64,000 bases of DNA from Suttonella sp. R2A3 (lineage in GTDB: Bacteria; Pseudomonadota; Gammaproteobacteria; Cardiobacteriales; Cardiobacteriaceae). The position numbers were made by a program, and so were the translations under genes. How positions within the stretch are numbered: the stretch's first letter is position 1; each line of letters opens with the position of its first letter. The DNA lies in NCBI RefSeq assembly GCF_021513215.1, contig NZ_CP090975.1, positions 737,501 through 801,500 on the forward strand, in the 5' to 3' direction. This document shows, piece by piece, positions 45,875-54,836 of this stretch. The notes beneath the pieces were generated by a model that was given only the letters and a program-made list of their open reading frames with translations, was not told the origin of the DNA and searched no databases.

Positions 45875-47034
45875 CCAAACTTGCCATCAGGGCGCGCGCT
45901 GATCCAAATTAGCCAGTACGCGCTCACCAGTAACACAAAGGCAACGGTCCACGCGACTTGTGCGTGGATCATCCACACCACATAGTGCTCAGGCAGGATA
46001 ATTGGCATAATCACACGAAAAATCAACGCAGCAAAGAGCAAATAAAAGCCAATCAATAATCGCTTCGGTGGTGCATGGATATTGCGCCCTGTGTGCCCCA
46101 GGCTCACTCGACCAATCATCGAAAACGTCATAATACCGATCCCGCCAAGGGCGAGCATATGCATGGCAATCGATAAAGAAATCGGGACAGGCAACCACAG
46201 GCGAACAGCGAGCATTAAGAAGCCGATGACAATGCACCACATCGATAAATACATACTCCACAGCAGTGGCTTTTTCCAGAGACTCGGCGTATGCCAGCCG
46301 ATTAACCGCCAACCCATCGCAATCGCCGCCACCAGCGCAAATAAAGCTGCAGCACTATGCCAAGGCGTAAAAATATCAAGCACCACAAAGCCAAAAAAGC
46401 CAAGCAAACTGGTGCGGTCTGTCCAGGGATAATGACGCACCGCAAAGCCTGTCGCGCTTTTGATAAAAAACGGCATCACCCGTCGGCCGATCGTCAGTAC
46501 CAGTGCGATGATTATAAACAAAGCTAAATATAAGCCCCAATGCTGCCCTCTAGCCAGAGGGCCAAAAGAACCCGCCATAAACAGCAAGTTAGCAATAACC
46601 ATCAATACCAACTTGGAGAAAATACCCATCTGCCGCCATTGCTTAACCGCAAACACCGGTTTCGCAAAAAAGTACAGTAAGGCTAGGGCAAAAATGGTAT
46701 CAAGAACCATTGCGAGCGGTAATAACGCGCCGAAGAAAAAGAGTACCCTAGCGAGCAGCCAAGGCAACCAAATAAAGAACAGCGTATAACCATGTGGCAT
46801 CTTCTGTTGTGTCCACACACCAGTTGCGGTCAACAAGAATCCAGCAACCACCGCAAAACTATAGCCAAATACCATCTCATGACCATGCCAATAAAATGGG
46901 TTCATCGCCGCCATCGTGCTGCTGCCGATATGCAAACTATACAGAAACAACCAGCGCACCATGGTGAAGACGGCAAAAACGGCGGCACTGGCAAAAAATA
47001 GGCGGAAGCCTAAATTAAAAATAGCGGATCTCAT
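45871..47034 (-). CDS. nnrS: NnrS family membrane protein
   Basis: Heme- and copper-containing membrane protein of the NnrS family, linked to nitric-oxide stress or denitrification in other bacteria. The protein has about twelve hydrophobic segments and family stretches NPFYWHGHEMVFGYSFAVVAGF near residue 45, GRRVMPFFI and AMHMLALGGIGIMTFSMIGRVSLGHTGR-like sequence with conserved His. The ATG at 47034 is preferred to an in-frame GTG at 47043, though this is not certain. No nor, nir or nsrR gene is visible, and I see no clear NsrR or FNR site upstream. Confidence 0.9.
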   Translation of the reverse strand: MRSAIFNLGFRLFFASAAVFAVFTMVRWLFLYSLHIGSSTMAAMNPFYWHGHEMVFGYSFAVVAGFLLTATGVWTQQKMPHGYTLFFIWLPWLLARVLFFFGALLPLAMVLDTIFALALLYFFAKPVFAVKQWRQMGIFSKLVLMVIANLLFMAGSFGPLARGQHWGLYLALFIIIALVLTIGRRVMPFFIKSATGFAVRHYPWTDRTSLLGFFGFVVLDIFTPWHSAAALFALVAAIAMGWRLIGWHTPSLWKKPLLWSMYLSMWCIVIGFLMLAVRLWLPVPISLSIAMHMLALGGIGIMTFSMIGRVSLGHTGRNIHAPPKRLLIGFYLLFAALIFRVIMPIILPEHYVVWMIHAQVAWTVAFVLLVSAYWLIWISARPDGKFG

Positions 47035-47099
47035 GACACTCACTCAAAAAATTTGTATCTAGCTTAGCATCTAAGCACGACTCATTCACATGACCCAAA

Positions 47100-49574
47100 T
47101 CAATCGAGTACCGAAACCACGCCACGCTGTCCATCTAAACGCACGCGTTGCCCATTGCTAAGCCTCGTGCACGCATCGCGAATACTCATCACCGCCGCAA
47201 TGCCTAATTCGCGCGCGGTAACCGCACCATGCGACAACGGCCCGCCGCTTTCTGTGATCACACCTTTAGCGTGATAAAACAGCGGCGTCCAGGCTGGATT
47301 GGTGGTGCGAGCCACCAAGATAGCACCTTGCGGGAAATCGGCAAATTGCGCAGGATCAGTAATCACAAACACTTCCCCTTCGACCACCCCAGGGCTTCCA
47401 GCCAGCCCCTGCCATTGATCACCTTCATCAGTCACCATCGCTGTTTCACCGTACACCCAATCTGGCGCACGCTGCTGCGCTTCTTGATACGCTTGCTTAT
47501 TCGCTTCAGCTTGCTGGCGAATCTCAGCGTAATCTTCGCTGTTAATCGCTTGTTCTAACACATCCGGCGGCACAAAAAACACATCCATCGCCTGATCGAG
47601 TGCGCCTAAATTAACCAAACGCTTGCCGATTTCACGAGCGGCGACGCGAAATGGAATACTCAGACGCGTGGTTTGATAATGCTCAATATCATCAAGCGCG
47701 GTATAGCTGCGCGCCAAGCGAATCAATTCCTGTAAGAAAAAGCGAAATGATTCCGGGGTGTCTTTGAGTAGTTGCAACTCGGTAGCCAGCATCACGTCTT
47801 TTTTACGCCAATACGTGCGCTCATGATCATCGTCTTCTTGCTCTGCCATCATCTGAATTTGCGTGAACACCGTTTGTGGCGCTTCCAACCAGGTTGGATG
47901 ATAGGCATCAAAATCCACTTCGCGGTGACCATGACGCGCTAAAAAATCCGTAAAAGATTGTGCCAGCTCATCGTAGTCAGCCAAGGCCTGCTCCAACGAG
48001 GCTTGATCATAAAACCGCTCAGCCATTAACGCCGGATACTGACGCAACAGTCGTGACAAACGCCACATCGCCTGATTTACCGCGCCTGTCTTGGTATCGG
48101 TTACGGCAATCAATTGATCAAATACGGTTTGCGCTTTATCCCCCACAAAACGCTCTAACACCTTGCGCAGCACGCGATAGAGCAAGGTTTGCGTGAGTGA
48201 AATTGCGATATTGGGCAAGAAATAACGCGTACCCAAATCGTTAATCTCGAGCAAATGCTGCCAGCATTGCGCCAACGTTTTGCCTTCATAATCCAAGGCG
48301 TTAAAACGTCCTAATGCCAATAAATAAGCGTCCAAGTCGTTTAACCAACGTAACGGTAATTCACTGATCCACGCAAATTGCCACAGACCACCGGCTTCAA
48401 TAAACGCTGCCAAACTGCCGGTATCTTGAAAAGCCGCAAACGGCATTCGCCCCGCATAAACCGCCACCGCATTTTGGTTGCCGTAGACATAGCCATCTTT
48501 GAGCGCAAACCACTTATCATGGAAAGGCGGCAAGCCCATCAGCTCAAATGAATAATTAAGTGAGGCATGAAACCCTTTTTCGCAGAGTTGCCAGGTTAGC
48601 GGCGTCACTGGATTGGGAAAACGTTCTGCCGATTCATCGCGGGTCCAGCGTGGGGCAAAACGTGTCACCGGGCGCGATTGCAACAAATACACCGTCCCAC
48701 GCTCAATCGCCCATTCAATATCTTGCGGAAAGCCAAACCGTGCTTCAGCCTGACGCGCTAAACGGGCAATCTGCGCGGCCTGCTTGGGAGTAATTGCTGC
48801 TTGGTTTTGCGATTTAGGGTCGATAGCAACGGTTTGATTGCCTTCTGCGCTGCGTACCAACGCCTCTTTTTTACACGCAATCGTGCGCGAATGAATCCCT
48901 CCGTCACGATCAACGCGGTATTCATCCACCGGCGCTTCACCAGCAACCACCGTTTCCCCCAATCCAAAAGCTGCATTAATCAATACAACATTGACGTCAC
49001 CACCGACCGGATCAATCGAGAACGCCACACCGGCGGCTTCATCAACCCCTACATCAACCATCTGCTGAATGACCACCGCCATCGCCGCCGAATCATGCGC
49101 TACCCCGAGGCGTTCACGATAAGGCAGCACCGCCGCATTCCACAAACTCAGCCAACAACGCTTCACTGCCTCAGCAAGTGCTGTTACACCGCGCACATTC
49201 AACAAAGTGTCGTGTAATCCAGCAAAGGCTGCACCGGGCAAATCTTCCGCGCTACCGGAAGAGCGCACTGCGTAAAATCGCTCATGTTGTTGGTTTTGTA
49301 GCTCAGTTAGTGCGTTAATCACAGGTTCAGGTAACGGCTGTTCAGCCAAATAAGCACTCACAGCCGCACTTTGCGCTTGTGCATCGCCATGAGTTACCAT
49401 CAGCGCCATCACATGATCACGATGTGGTGCAAACCACTGGTAATACGCATCCGTCGTAAGGATCACACCATCGGGAACCGGTAGATGATTTTGTGCTGCT
49501 TTCGCCAGTCCATAACCTTTACCGCCGACTAAAGCGACATCAAGCGCCGCTGGATCAGAAAATCGCACAAACAT
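47100..49574 (-). CDS. PEP-utilising enzyme, rifampin-phosphotransferase-like
   Basis: Soluble enzyme of 824 residues. The N-terminus (about 1-310) is an ATP-binding PPDK_N domain with GGKGYGLAKA, then RSSGSAEDLPGAAFAGLHDT. The long middle part is unfamiliar. The C-terminal swivelling domain carries the phospho-His in ESGGPLSHGAVTARELGI at about residue 782. It stops there, with no PEP/pyruvate TIM barrel, unlike PpsA or PPDK. This ATP domain-middle-His domain order is that of rifampin phosphotransferase and related phosphotransferases. The target is unknown; an operon with lipid enzymes suggests a lipid or alcohol rather than a drug. ATG 49574 follows GAGG by six bases; an in-frame GTG lies one codon earlier. 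Confidence 0.8.
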   Translation of the reverse strand: MFVRFSDPAALDVALVGGKGYGLAKAAQNHLPVPDGVILTTDAYYQWFAPHRDHVMALMVTHGDAQAQSAAVSAYLAEQPLPEPVINALTELQNQQHERFYAVRSSGSAEDLPGAAFAGLHDTLLNVRGVTALAEAVKRCWLSLWNAAVLPYRERLGVAHDSAAMAVVIQQMVDVGVDEAAGVAFSIDPVGGDVNVVLINAAFGLGETVVAGEAPVDEYRVDRDGGIHSRTIACKKEALVRSAEGNQTVAIDPKSQNQAAITPKQAAQIARLARQAEARFGFPQDIEWAIERGTVYLLQSRPVTRFAPRWTRDESAERFPNPVTPLTWQLCEKGFHASLNYSFELMGLPPFHDKWFALKDGYVYGNQNAVAVYAGRMPFAAFQDTGSLAAFIEAGGLWQFAWISELPLRWLNDLDAYLLALGRFNALDYEGKTLAQCWQHLLEINDLGTRYFLPNIAISLTQTLLYRVLRKVLERFVGDKAQTVFDQLIAVTDTKTGAVNQAMWRLSRLLRQYPALMAERFYDQASLEQALADYDELAQSFTDFLARHGHREVDFDAYHPTWLEAPQTVFTQIQMMAEQEDDDHERTYWRKKDVMLATELQLLKDTPESFRFFLQELIRLARSYTALDDIEHYQTTRLSIPFRVAAREIGKRLVNLGALDQAMDVFFVPPDVLEQAINSEDYAEIRQQAEANKQAYQEAQQRAPDWVYGETAMVTDEGDQWQGLAGSPGVVEGEVFVITDPAQFADFPQGAILVARTTNPAWTPLFYHAKGVITESGGPLSHGAVTARELGIAAVMSIRDACTRLSNGQRVRLDGQRGVVSVLD

Positions 49575-49586
49575 CACACACCTCGC

Positions 49587-50453
49587 TTAATCAAGCAATC
49601 GTTTCGGTGAAAACCACCATAAAGCCACCGCTGCTAACAATAGACCTGCTAATACATCCACCCCGTAGTGATAACGCAAAAAGATCGTCGCTGCGATCAA
49701 TCCCAGCATCACCGGCAATAAACACCACGCCGTTTTACGGTACCCATCAAGATAAAAGAACGCGACGATAAACACCGTTATCGCGGTATGTAAGCTGGGA
49801 AAGACATCCATACCGGTCACGCCTTGTTTAACCGTCTCGATGACAAAGCGCGCCACCACACCGCCACCGCCTTGATCTGGTAGATGATAGAACACAGGAC
49901 CTGCCGCCGGCAGCGCAAAATAGCCGATAAAACCCAACAGATAGACGAACATTAAACCGTTAAAAAACGCCTTTGCTGCTGTGCTATGCCGCCGCCACGT
50001 ATAAACCGCCACGCCAGCCAATACGATAAAATAAAATGCGAAATAACACGCCGCCAACACATCCGCCAACCATGGATAATCCTCATAACGAACATAAGCT
50101 GCCAGCGATCTTCCACCCCAGATCAAACCATCCACGTGCTCTAAAAAAGTATCCGCAGACCAGTTAATCCAATAAAGATTAACCAGTTTGAGCAATGGAA
50201 AAACCAGCCAGGATAGCGCAAATAACAATGAACCAAGCCACGGCCAATCCGGCGTTCGCCATGCTTTAACCGCCGCCCACAGCCACAACAACACCGCAAA
50301 AGCACAGAGCAAAATAGGATTCAGATTACCTTCGATGAAACTAACTTCTGGATAGGTCGCAAAATCAGCAGCAATAACCTTTAGCGCCAGTACAGCCAAC
50401 AGCACAATGCACGCGATGATGACTAGAAACGGCCAAGTAATCCATGCTTTCAT
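49587..50453 (-). CDS. PAP2-superfamily membrane phosphatase (AUR1-like)
   Basis: Integral membrane protein of 288 residues with about six or more hydrophobic segments. The catalytic motifs are VFPSLHTA near residue 215 and FLRYHYGVDVLAG near 265, matching the C2 and C3 motifs of inositolphosphotransferase-like PAP2 proteins. It would remove or transfer a phosphate or phospho-alcohol on a lipid, with the active site facing the periplasm. The ATG overlaps the stop of the acyltransferase (TGATG), and the next gene starts ten bases after its stop. An additional 43 in-frame upstream codons overlap the acyltransferase and are rejected. Exact substrate unknown. Confidence 0.85.
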   Translation of the reverse strand: MKAWITWPFLVIIACIVLLAVLALKVIAADFATYPEVSFIEGNLNPILLCAFAVLLWLWAAVKAWRTPDWPWLGSLLFALSWLVFPLLKLVNLYWINWSADTFLEHVDGLIWGGRSLAAYVRYEDYPWLADVLAACYFAFYFIVLAGVAVYTWRRHSTAAKAFFNGLMFVYLLGFIGYFALPAAGPVFYHLPDQGGGGVVARFVIETVKQGVTGMDVFPSLHTAITVFIVAFFYLDGYRKTAWCLLPVMLGLIAATIFLRYHYGVDVLAGLLLAAVALWWFSPKRLLD

Positions 50454-51463
50454 CAATCCTCCAAATCGAGCGGTTGTGGCTCGGGATACAGCCACCAGCC
50501 CGCCAAACCAACGCTTAAACCGAGCACAGCCAACCACGGTAGGTAGATAAGCAGCAACAGATAGCAAACGATTTGTAACCACGCACCATAGAATCCGCCG
50601 AGCAAGCGAAAAAACGTCACATTATTACGTCCATCAGCGCCACGTTGCGCTAAGCGAGCAGCCAGCATCACCATAGGAAACCCTAGGATTAGCGCGACCG
50701 TTGCTAAATATTTTCTCCAAGAAGATTCACCTGTAGCATGGAACTCTGCCGGTTTCTCCTCAGCGCGTTGCGCGCGCAAAAATGCTTCGCCAAAATCAGC
50801 TCCTTGTTGTGCTTGTCGCCAAGCCGAGCGTTGTACCGCATTAAATTGTCGTACGTCACGACAGTCCACCGACACAGCATCAAGCGCTGCAGCACATTCT
50901 GTCTGTAACGCTTTAACGTCATCCGCCAGTGGCACAAACGGCTTCCCTCGCACCACCGATACCCGTGAGCGAAATCCATCAGGTTTGGTATAAAACACCC
51001 CCATCGGCTGCACGACAAAATCCACACCTGCTGCACGGCATTTCGCAGCAATCACCGCCATCCCAGCCTGGTAGTCTTGCGGGGCGAACGACCATTCGCT
51101 CGTCCCCTCCGGCAAAATACACACATCACCACCGGCGTGAATTTGCGCCACTGCAGCGGCAACAGGTGAGGCGACTGCACTGCGCTTCAATCCATAACGC
51201 TGGCAGTCTTTTTCACGCACCACAGCAATTCCATCAAAAAGCACGCGTAAAAATGCTTTACGTAATAACTGGATGGAAATCAGCGATGGTGTTCGTCCTA
51301 GCGCATGCACATAGACTTGGCCATCGGTTGCGCCATTGCGATGACTACCGATAAACAGCGTTGGGCGAGGATCACGAGGCACACCACGCACAGTAATACG
51401 CGAAAAATAAAGTCGCGTCATCAGCCGCGCTAACCAGGCATGCCATCGCGAGAGGTGTTTCAT
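50453..51463 (-). CDS. Membrane-associated acyltransferase (PlsC-like)
   Basis: Protein of 336 residues, probably a phospholipid or lysolipid acyltransferase. The catalytic block GSHRNGATDGQVYV has His41 and Asp47 spaced HX5D, as in one branch of the PlsC family, and VCILPEGTSEWSFAP near residue 115 is the EGT motif. Two hydrophobic segments lie at the C-terminus (about 245-325). It is the second gene of a four-gene operon, ten bases after the HglS-like gene. Context suggests a lipid-modifying role. Acyl donor and acceptor are unknown. Confidence 0.82.
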   Translation of the reverse strand: MKHLSRWHAWLARLMTRLYFSRITVRGVPRDPRPTLFIGSHRNGATDGQVYVHALGRTPSLISIQLLRKAFLRVLFDGIAVVREKDCQRYGLKRSAVASPVAAAVAQIHAGGDVCILPEGTSEWSFAPQDYQAGMAVIAAKCRAAGVDFVVQPMGVFYTKPDGFRSRVSVVRGKPFVPLADDVKALQTECAAALDAVSVDCRDVRQFNAVQRSAWRQAQQGADFGEAFLRAQRAEEKPAEFHATGESSWRKYLATVALILGFPMVMLAARLAQRGADGRNNVTFFRLLGGFYGAWLQIVCYLLLLIYLPWLAVLGLSVGLAGWWLYPEPQPLDLED

Positions 51464-51472
51464 TGGCAGCTA

Positions 51473-52837
51473 CTAGGCATTAAGGGCCTGCAAGCACGCA
51501 TCAATACTGCGCTGTTGGTTGGCAGCATACATCGCCATTTCATCATGCACGTTCGCACCAAGCGCTTGTTCAAAAACCGCTTGATTAGACGCCCCATCAT
51601 AATTTTTCTGGCCATCATCGCCCAGGTTCGACTGGAAGATTCCCGCCGCACTCACTGGCAAGAAATCTTCATAAACCAGCGGCTCATAAGCAACCAAACC
51701 TGCCTCTAATAAGGCATCGAGTGTCTTACCGGATTGTGCACCTGCTGCGCGACCGGTATCAGTGACAAAGTAGTGGAAAAACGCCAGACCTTGCTCGCGT
51801 AACGTCTGATACTCATCAGGGAATGCGGCAAAATGTCGGCTTAAAATCGCTTGGTATTCTTGTGCGTTCGCCTCAGTGGGTGCACCACCGGCCTCTTCGC
51901 GTGCCGCATTAAGCAGCTGATCATAAAGCGCGCGGCCTTTTGCGCTCAACGCTACCCCGCGCTGCTCAATTTCACCAAAACGCGCGGTATGACTGCCGGC
52001 GGCATCGGTAAAATGCACCGATTCTTCCAACGCTTTGAAGCTGGTTTGGCGCAATAAAATCGGGCATTTACGACGTGGTGGGCCTTCAACAACCGCTTTT
52101 GGTGTAATACCCCGTGCACTCATCCCACTTTGTACTGCATCGATATCGAGCGTACGTGGGGTCAAATGATTAATGTGTGGCCCTTTAAACGCCACTACAT
52201 CGGCAATTAAGCGGTGTTGATCATGTAATTCTTGATAGAGTGCCGCACTCACCTGACTCTGCTGATGCCAGCGGAATGTTTCCAATGCTTCGCGGACAAA
52301 CGCTTCACTATCCTCGCTACTTAACCCACCGTCATGTTCACATTGTGCAATCAGCTCGCGCACTCGTGGCGTAAAAATATCACGTTCGGCTAAGGTCGCT
52401 GCTGCTTTATCGCGCAACGCTTTATCTTCAATCAGCTCTAAACGCAATAATGAGGTAAATACACGAAATGGGCTGATATTAAGCGCCTCGCTATCAAGTG
52501 CGCGAAACGCTGTGGAATGTACCGGTACCCCGGCAGGAGCCAAATCGTAGTAACCAACCGGCTCCATCCCCATCACAGCAAACAAACGACGGATCGTAGC
52601 CAACTCTTCTGCCGTACCCACACGAATGGCACCATGACGCTCCATATCCAAACGCGTCAGCTCACCAGTATGCTCAAGCTGGCTGCGCAGCTCAGGGTGC
52701 TCGGTCATCGCCTGCGTATTCACTTCAGCGACCAGATCCATTAAATCACCATATAGCGGCACTTCCTGTTGATACATATCCGACATTGCCTTAGAAAACC
52801 GCGCGCGAATCTCAGCAGGACGCTCAAACTGATCCAT
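51473..52837 (-). CDS. 2-oxoadipate dioxygenase/decarboxylase family protein (HglS/YdcJ-like)
   Basis: Iron-dependent enzyme of the DUF1338 family, which in Pseudomonas converts 2-oxoadipate to D-2-hydroxyglutarate in lysine breakdown. The 454 residues resemble YdcJ from end to end. ERHGAIRVGT near residue 68 carries a probable metal-binding His. FTSLLRLELI and PRTLDIDAVQSGM are further family stretches. GAGGAG seven bases before ATG 52837 fixes the start; an in-frame ATG ten codons earlier is rejected. It heads an operon with an acyltransferase, PAP2 phosphatase and PEP-utilising enzyme, an odd setting for lysine catabolism. No other lysine-pathway gene is nearby. Confidence 0.85.
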   Translation of the reverse strand: MDQFERPAEIRARFSKAMSDMYQQEVPLYGDLMDLVAEVNTQAMTEHPELRSQLEHTGELTRLDMERHGAIRVGTAEELATIRRLFAVMGMEPVGYYDLAPAGVPVHSTAFRALDSEALNISPFRVFTSLLRLELIEDKALRDKAAATLAERDIFTPRVRELIAQCEHDGGLSSEDSEAFVREALETFRWHQQSQVSAALYQELHDQHRLIADVVAFKGPHINHLTPRTLDIDAVQSGMSARGITPKAVVEGPPRRKCPILLRQTSFKALEESVHFTDAAGSHTARFGEIEQRGVALSAKGRALYDQLLNAAREEAGGAPTEANAQEYQAILSRHFAAFPDEYQTLREQGLAFFHYFVTDTGRAAGAQSGKTLDALLEAGLVAYEPLVYEDFLPVSAAGIFQSNLGDDGQKNYDGASNQAVFEQALGANVHDEMAMYAANQQRSIDACLQALNA

Positions 52838-53069
52838 AGATAAACTCCTCATTGTTATGTGGTGCACTCCGCCAGTGAAGCGCTTTCTCGCATTAAAGCG
52901 CGTTATCTTATCTTTTGCAATCTTCTTGGACGATTTATGCGTGCTGTGATTGGGCGTAACTTAATGCGCTAAGCCCTATACTTCAAGCAAGACCAATTTT
53001 GCCTCTCGACTGTAGCCCTTGATGCACGCTATAATTAGTACCTTATTAGTCGGATATAATGAGGCAGGT

Positions 53070-53645
53070 ATGAACGATGTGAATAGCCGGTATGGCTTGA
53101 ACCCAGCACACAGCGAAGTGATTGAGGCAATGGAGCATGTATCAGCTTGTGATGCACTCGATATGGGCTGCTCAAATGGCCGTAACGCGCTGTTTTTAAG
53201 TCAGCATGGATTCAATGTGACCGCTGTTGACCACAACCCTGGCGCGATCGATTCACTGCAATCGATTATAGAAGCTGAAGGGATCGACAACATTCACCCT
53301 AAGATTTATGACCTAAACGAAGCGGCGATCAGCGATGATTATGGCTTTATTGCCTGCACAGTCACCCTGATGTTTCTCAACCCGGAACGCGTCCCAGCGA
53401 TCCTTGCCAATATGCAGGAGCGCACCTTACCTGGCGGGTATAACTTGATCGTTTGCGCGATGAGCACAGAGGCTTACCCTTGTCCGGTTGGCTTTCCATT
53501 TGTTTTGGACGAAGGCGAATTGCGCGATACCTACGCTGGCTGGGAGATGGTTAAATACAACGAAGACTTAGGCACCATGCATAATGGCATGCAATTCAAT
53601 TTGCCACCATGCTCGCGCGCAAACCTGAATAAACTACAGGTGTGA
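53070..53645 (+). CDS. SAM-dependent methyltransferase, TehB-like
   Basis: Small cytoplasmic methyltransferase of 191 residues. The SAM-binding motif is DALDMGCSNGRNALFLSQHG, followed by VTAVDHNPGAI and the TehB-like CTVTLMFLNPERVPAI and PGGYNLIVCAMSTE. TehB methylates tellurite or selenium compounds; whether this one does is unknown. The ATG at 53070 has GAGGCAGG just upstream; the longer in-frame start at 53019 is rejected. It is followed after four bases by an SDR gene, with which it shares a message. Confidence 0.82.
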   Translation: MNDVNSRYGLNPAHSEVIEAMEHVSACDALDMGCSNGRNALFLSQHGFNVTAVDHNPGAIDSLQSIIEAEGIDNIHPKIYDLNEAAISDDYGFIACTVTLMFLNPERVPAILANMQERTLPGGYNLIVCAMSTEAYPCPVGFPFVLDEGELRDTYAGWEMVKYNEDLGTMHNGMQFNLPPCSRANLNKLQV

Positions 53646-53649
53646 TGGT

Positions 53650-54429
53650 ATGAAGATCCTCATTACCGGCGCTAATCGCGGCATAGGGGCGTCGCTTGTC
53701 ACGCTTGCTAGCGAGCAAGGCCATGAGATCATTGCCCTAGGGCGCGATTTAACAGCGCTTAAACAGCAATATGCCAATAATCCCAAGGTTAGCTGCGATC
53801 AACTCGATGTCTGCGATACCGCCCAGTGGCGTAAAGTAATCGAGCGTCACACACCTTTTGATGTGCTGATCAACGTTGCTGGTGTTTTATTTAGCGGTGT
53901 CACCGGTGAGCTTAAAGTAGAAGAAGTCTCTGCGATGCTCGATGTCAATGTTAAAGGGACTATTTTTGGCACTAACGCTGCAGCAGCATCCATGAAACAA
54001 CAAGAATCCGGGCATATCATCAATATCGGCTCAACGGCCGCCCTATTCCCCACCCCGGGCACACCGGTTTATGCCGCAAGTAAGTTTGCTGTGCGCGGAT
54101 TTAGCCTTGCCGCGGCGGGCGATTTAAAGCCTTATGGTATCAGCGTCTCTTTAATGAATCCCTGTGCGGTGAAAACCGATATGCTTGAGCAGCAAAGAGG
54201 CGATAAGAATGCTGCGCTTACCTTTTCTGGAAAACGCGCGCTTACCTCAGAAGAAGTCGCTCAAGCTATTTTGGGCCCGGTGTTACACCACAAACCGCTT
54301 GAATACTTCCTGCCAAAAAGTGATGGTTGGTTAGGGAAATTAAGTAACGTCTGGCCAAGACTATTTTTACAATTGGCAAAAAAAGCCCGTACGCAAGGTG
54401 AGAAAAATTTTCACTCTGATAAATTTTAA
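53650..54429 (+). CDS. Short-chain dehydrogenase/reductase
   Basis: NAD(P)-dependent oxidoreductase of 259 residues. The cofactor motif GANRGIGASL is at residues 7-16, NVAGV near 75, the catalytic Ser in NIGSTAA near 129, and YAASK near 144. The last 60 residues are basic and contain a hydrophobic stretch (LSNVWPRLFLQLAKK), perhaps for membrane or substrate contact. Cotranscribed with the TehB-like methyltransferase. Substrate unknown. Confidence 0.88.
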   Translation: MKILITGANRGIGASLVTLASEQGHEIIALGRDLTALKQQYANNPKVSCDQLDVCDTAQWRKVIERHTPFDVLINVAGVLFSGVTGELKVEEVSAMLDVNVKGTIFGTNAAAASMKQQESGHIINIGSTAALFPTPGTPVYAASKFAVRGFSLAAAGDLKPYGISVSLMNPCAVKTDMLEQQRGDKNAALTFSGKRALTSEEVAQAILGPVLHHKPLEYFLPKSDGWLGKLSNVWPRLFLQLAKKARTQGEKNFHSDKF

Positions 54430-54555
54430 ACTATTTCTCGATCACTAATGAGTGATGGGAATAAAGTACGATATCAGCCGTCATCACAAGAACAAACTTG
54501 CGAACAGTACACCCATTCGTTGATCTTTACTCTAATCCAGAGTGATGTATATGCT

Positions 54556-54598
54556 GTCAAAAATACCGACAATCTATTGGTATATCAATAGATGGTAT
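54556..54598 (-). terminator. Terminator downstream of tRNA-Leu
   Basis: Stem TCTATTG/CAATAGA with a six-base loop, flanked by ATACC and GGTAT that extend it. On the reverse strand the sequence continues TATTTTTG. It lies about 80 bases past the tRNA 3' end and is the only hairpin with a T-run in this gap. Confidence 0.55.
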
Positions 54599-54678
54599 AG
54601 GCTGTGATTGAACACAAATACACATAAACCCTTTATCGATGGGTAGTTTATATTTTTAGGGTATTCGCAACATTAAGA

Positions 54679-54767
54679 TGGTGCCCGGGGCCGGACTCGA
54701 ACCGGCACGGAGGTTAAGCTCCGAGGGATTTTAAGTCCCTTGCGTCTACCAATTTCGCCACCCGGGC
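54679..54767 (-). tRNA. tRNA-Leu (anticodon UAA)
   Basis: Class II tRNA of 89 bases with encoded CCA. The acceptor starts GCCCGGG and ends CCCGGGC-A-CCA. The anticodon stem-loop GGGAC-TTAAAAT-CCC gives UAA, reading UUA and UUG. A long variable arm (CTCGGAGCTTAACCTCCG) and GGTTCGAGTCC in the T-arm are standard for leucine tRNAs. It follows no other tRNA and lies between the SDR gene and an unknown exported protein. Confidence 0.96.
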
Positions 54768-54836
54768 GGGTGTGAAGCGGGGAATAATAGCGGCACAAAC
54801 GCGCCACGTCAATCATTATTTCCTGCTTTGATGTTT

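Noticed and set aside
47100-49574. Phosphoenolpyruvate synthase
   Set aside because: The protein ends at the phospho-His domain and lacks the C-terminal PEP/pyruvate barrel needed for that reaction.
54430-54678. Attachment site or island next to tRNA-Leu
   Set aside because: No repeat of the tRNA 3' end and no integrase were found; the hairpin there reads as a plain terminator.
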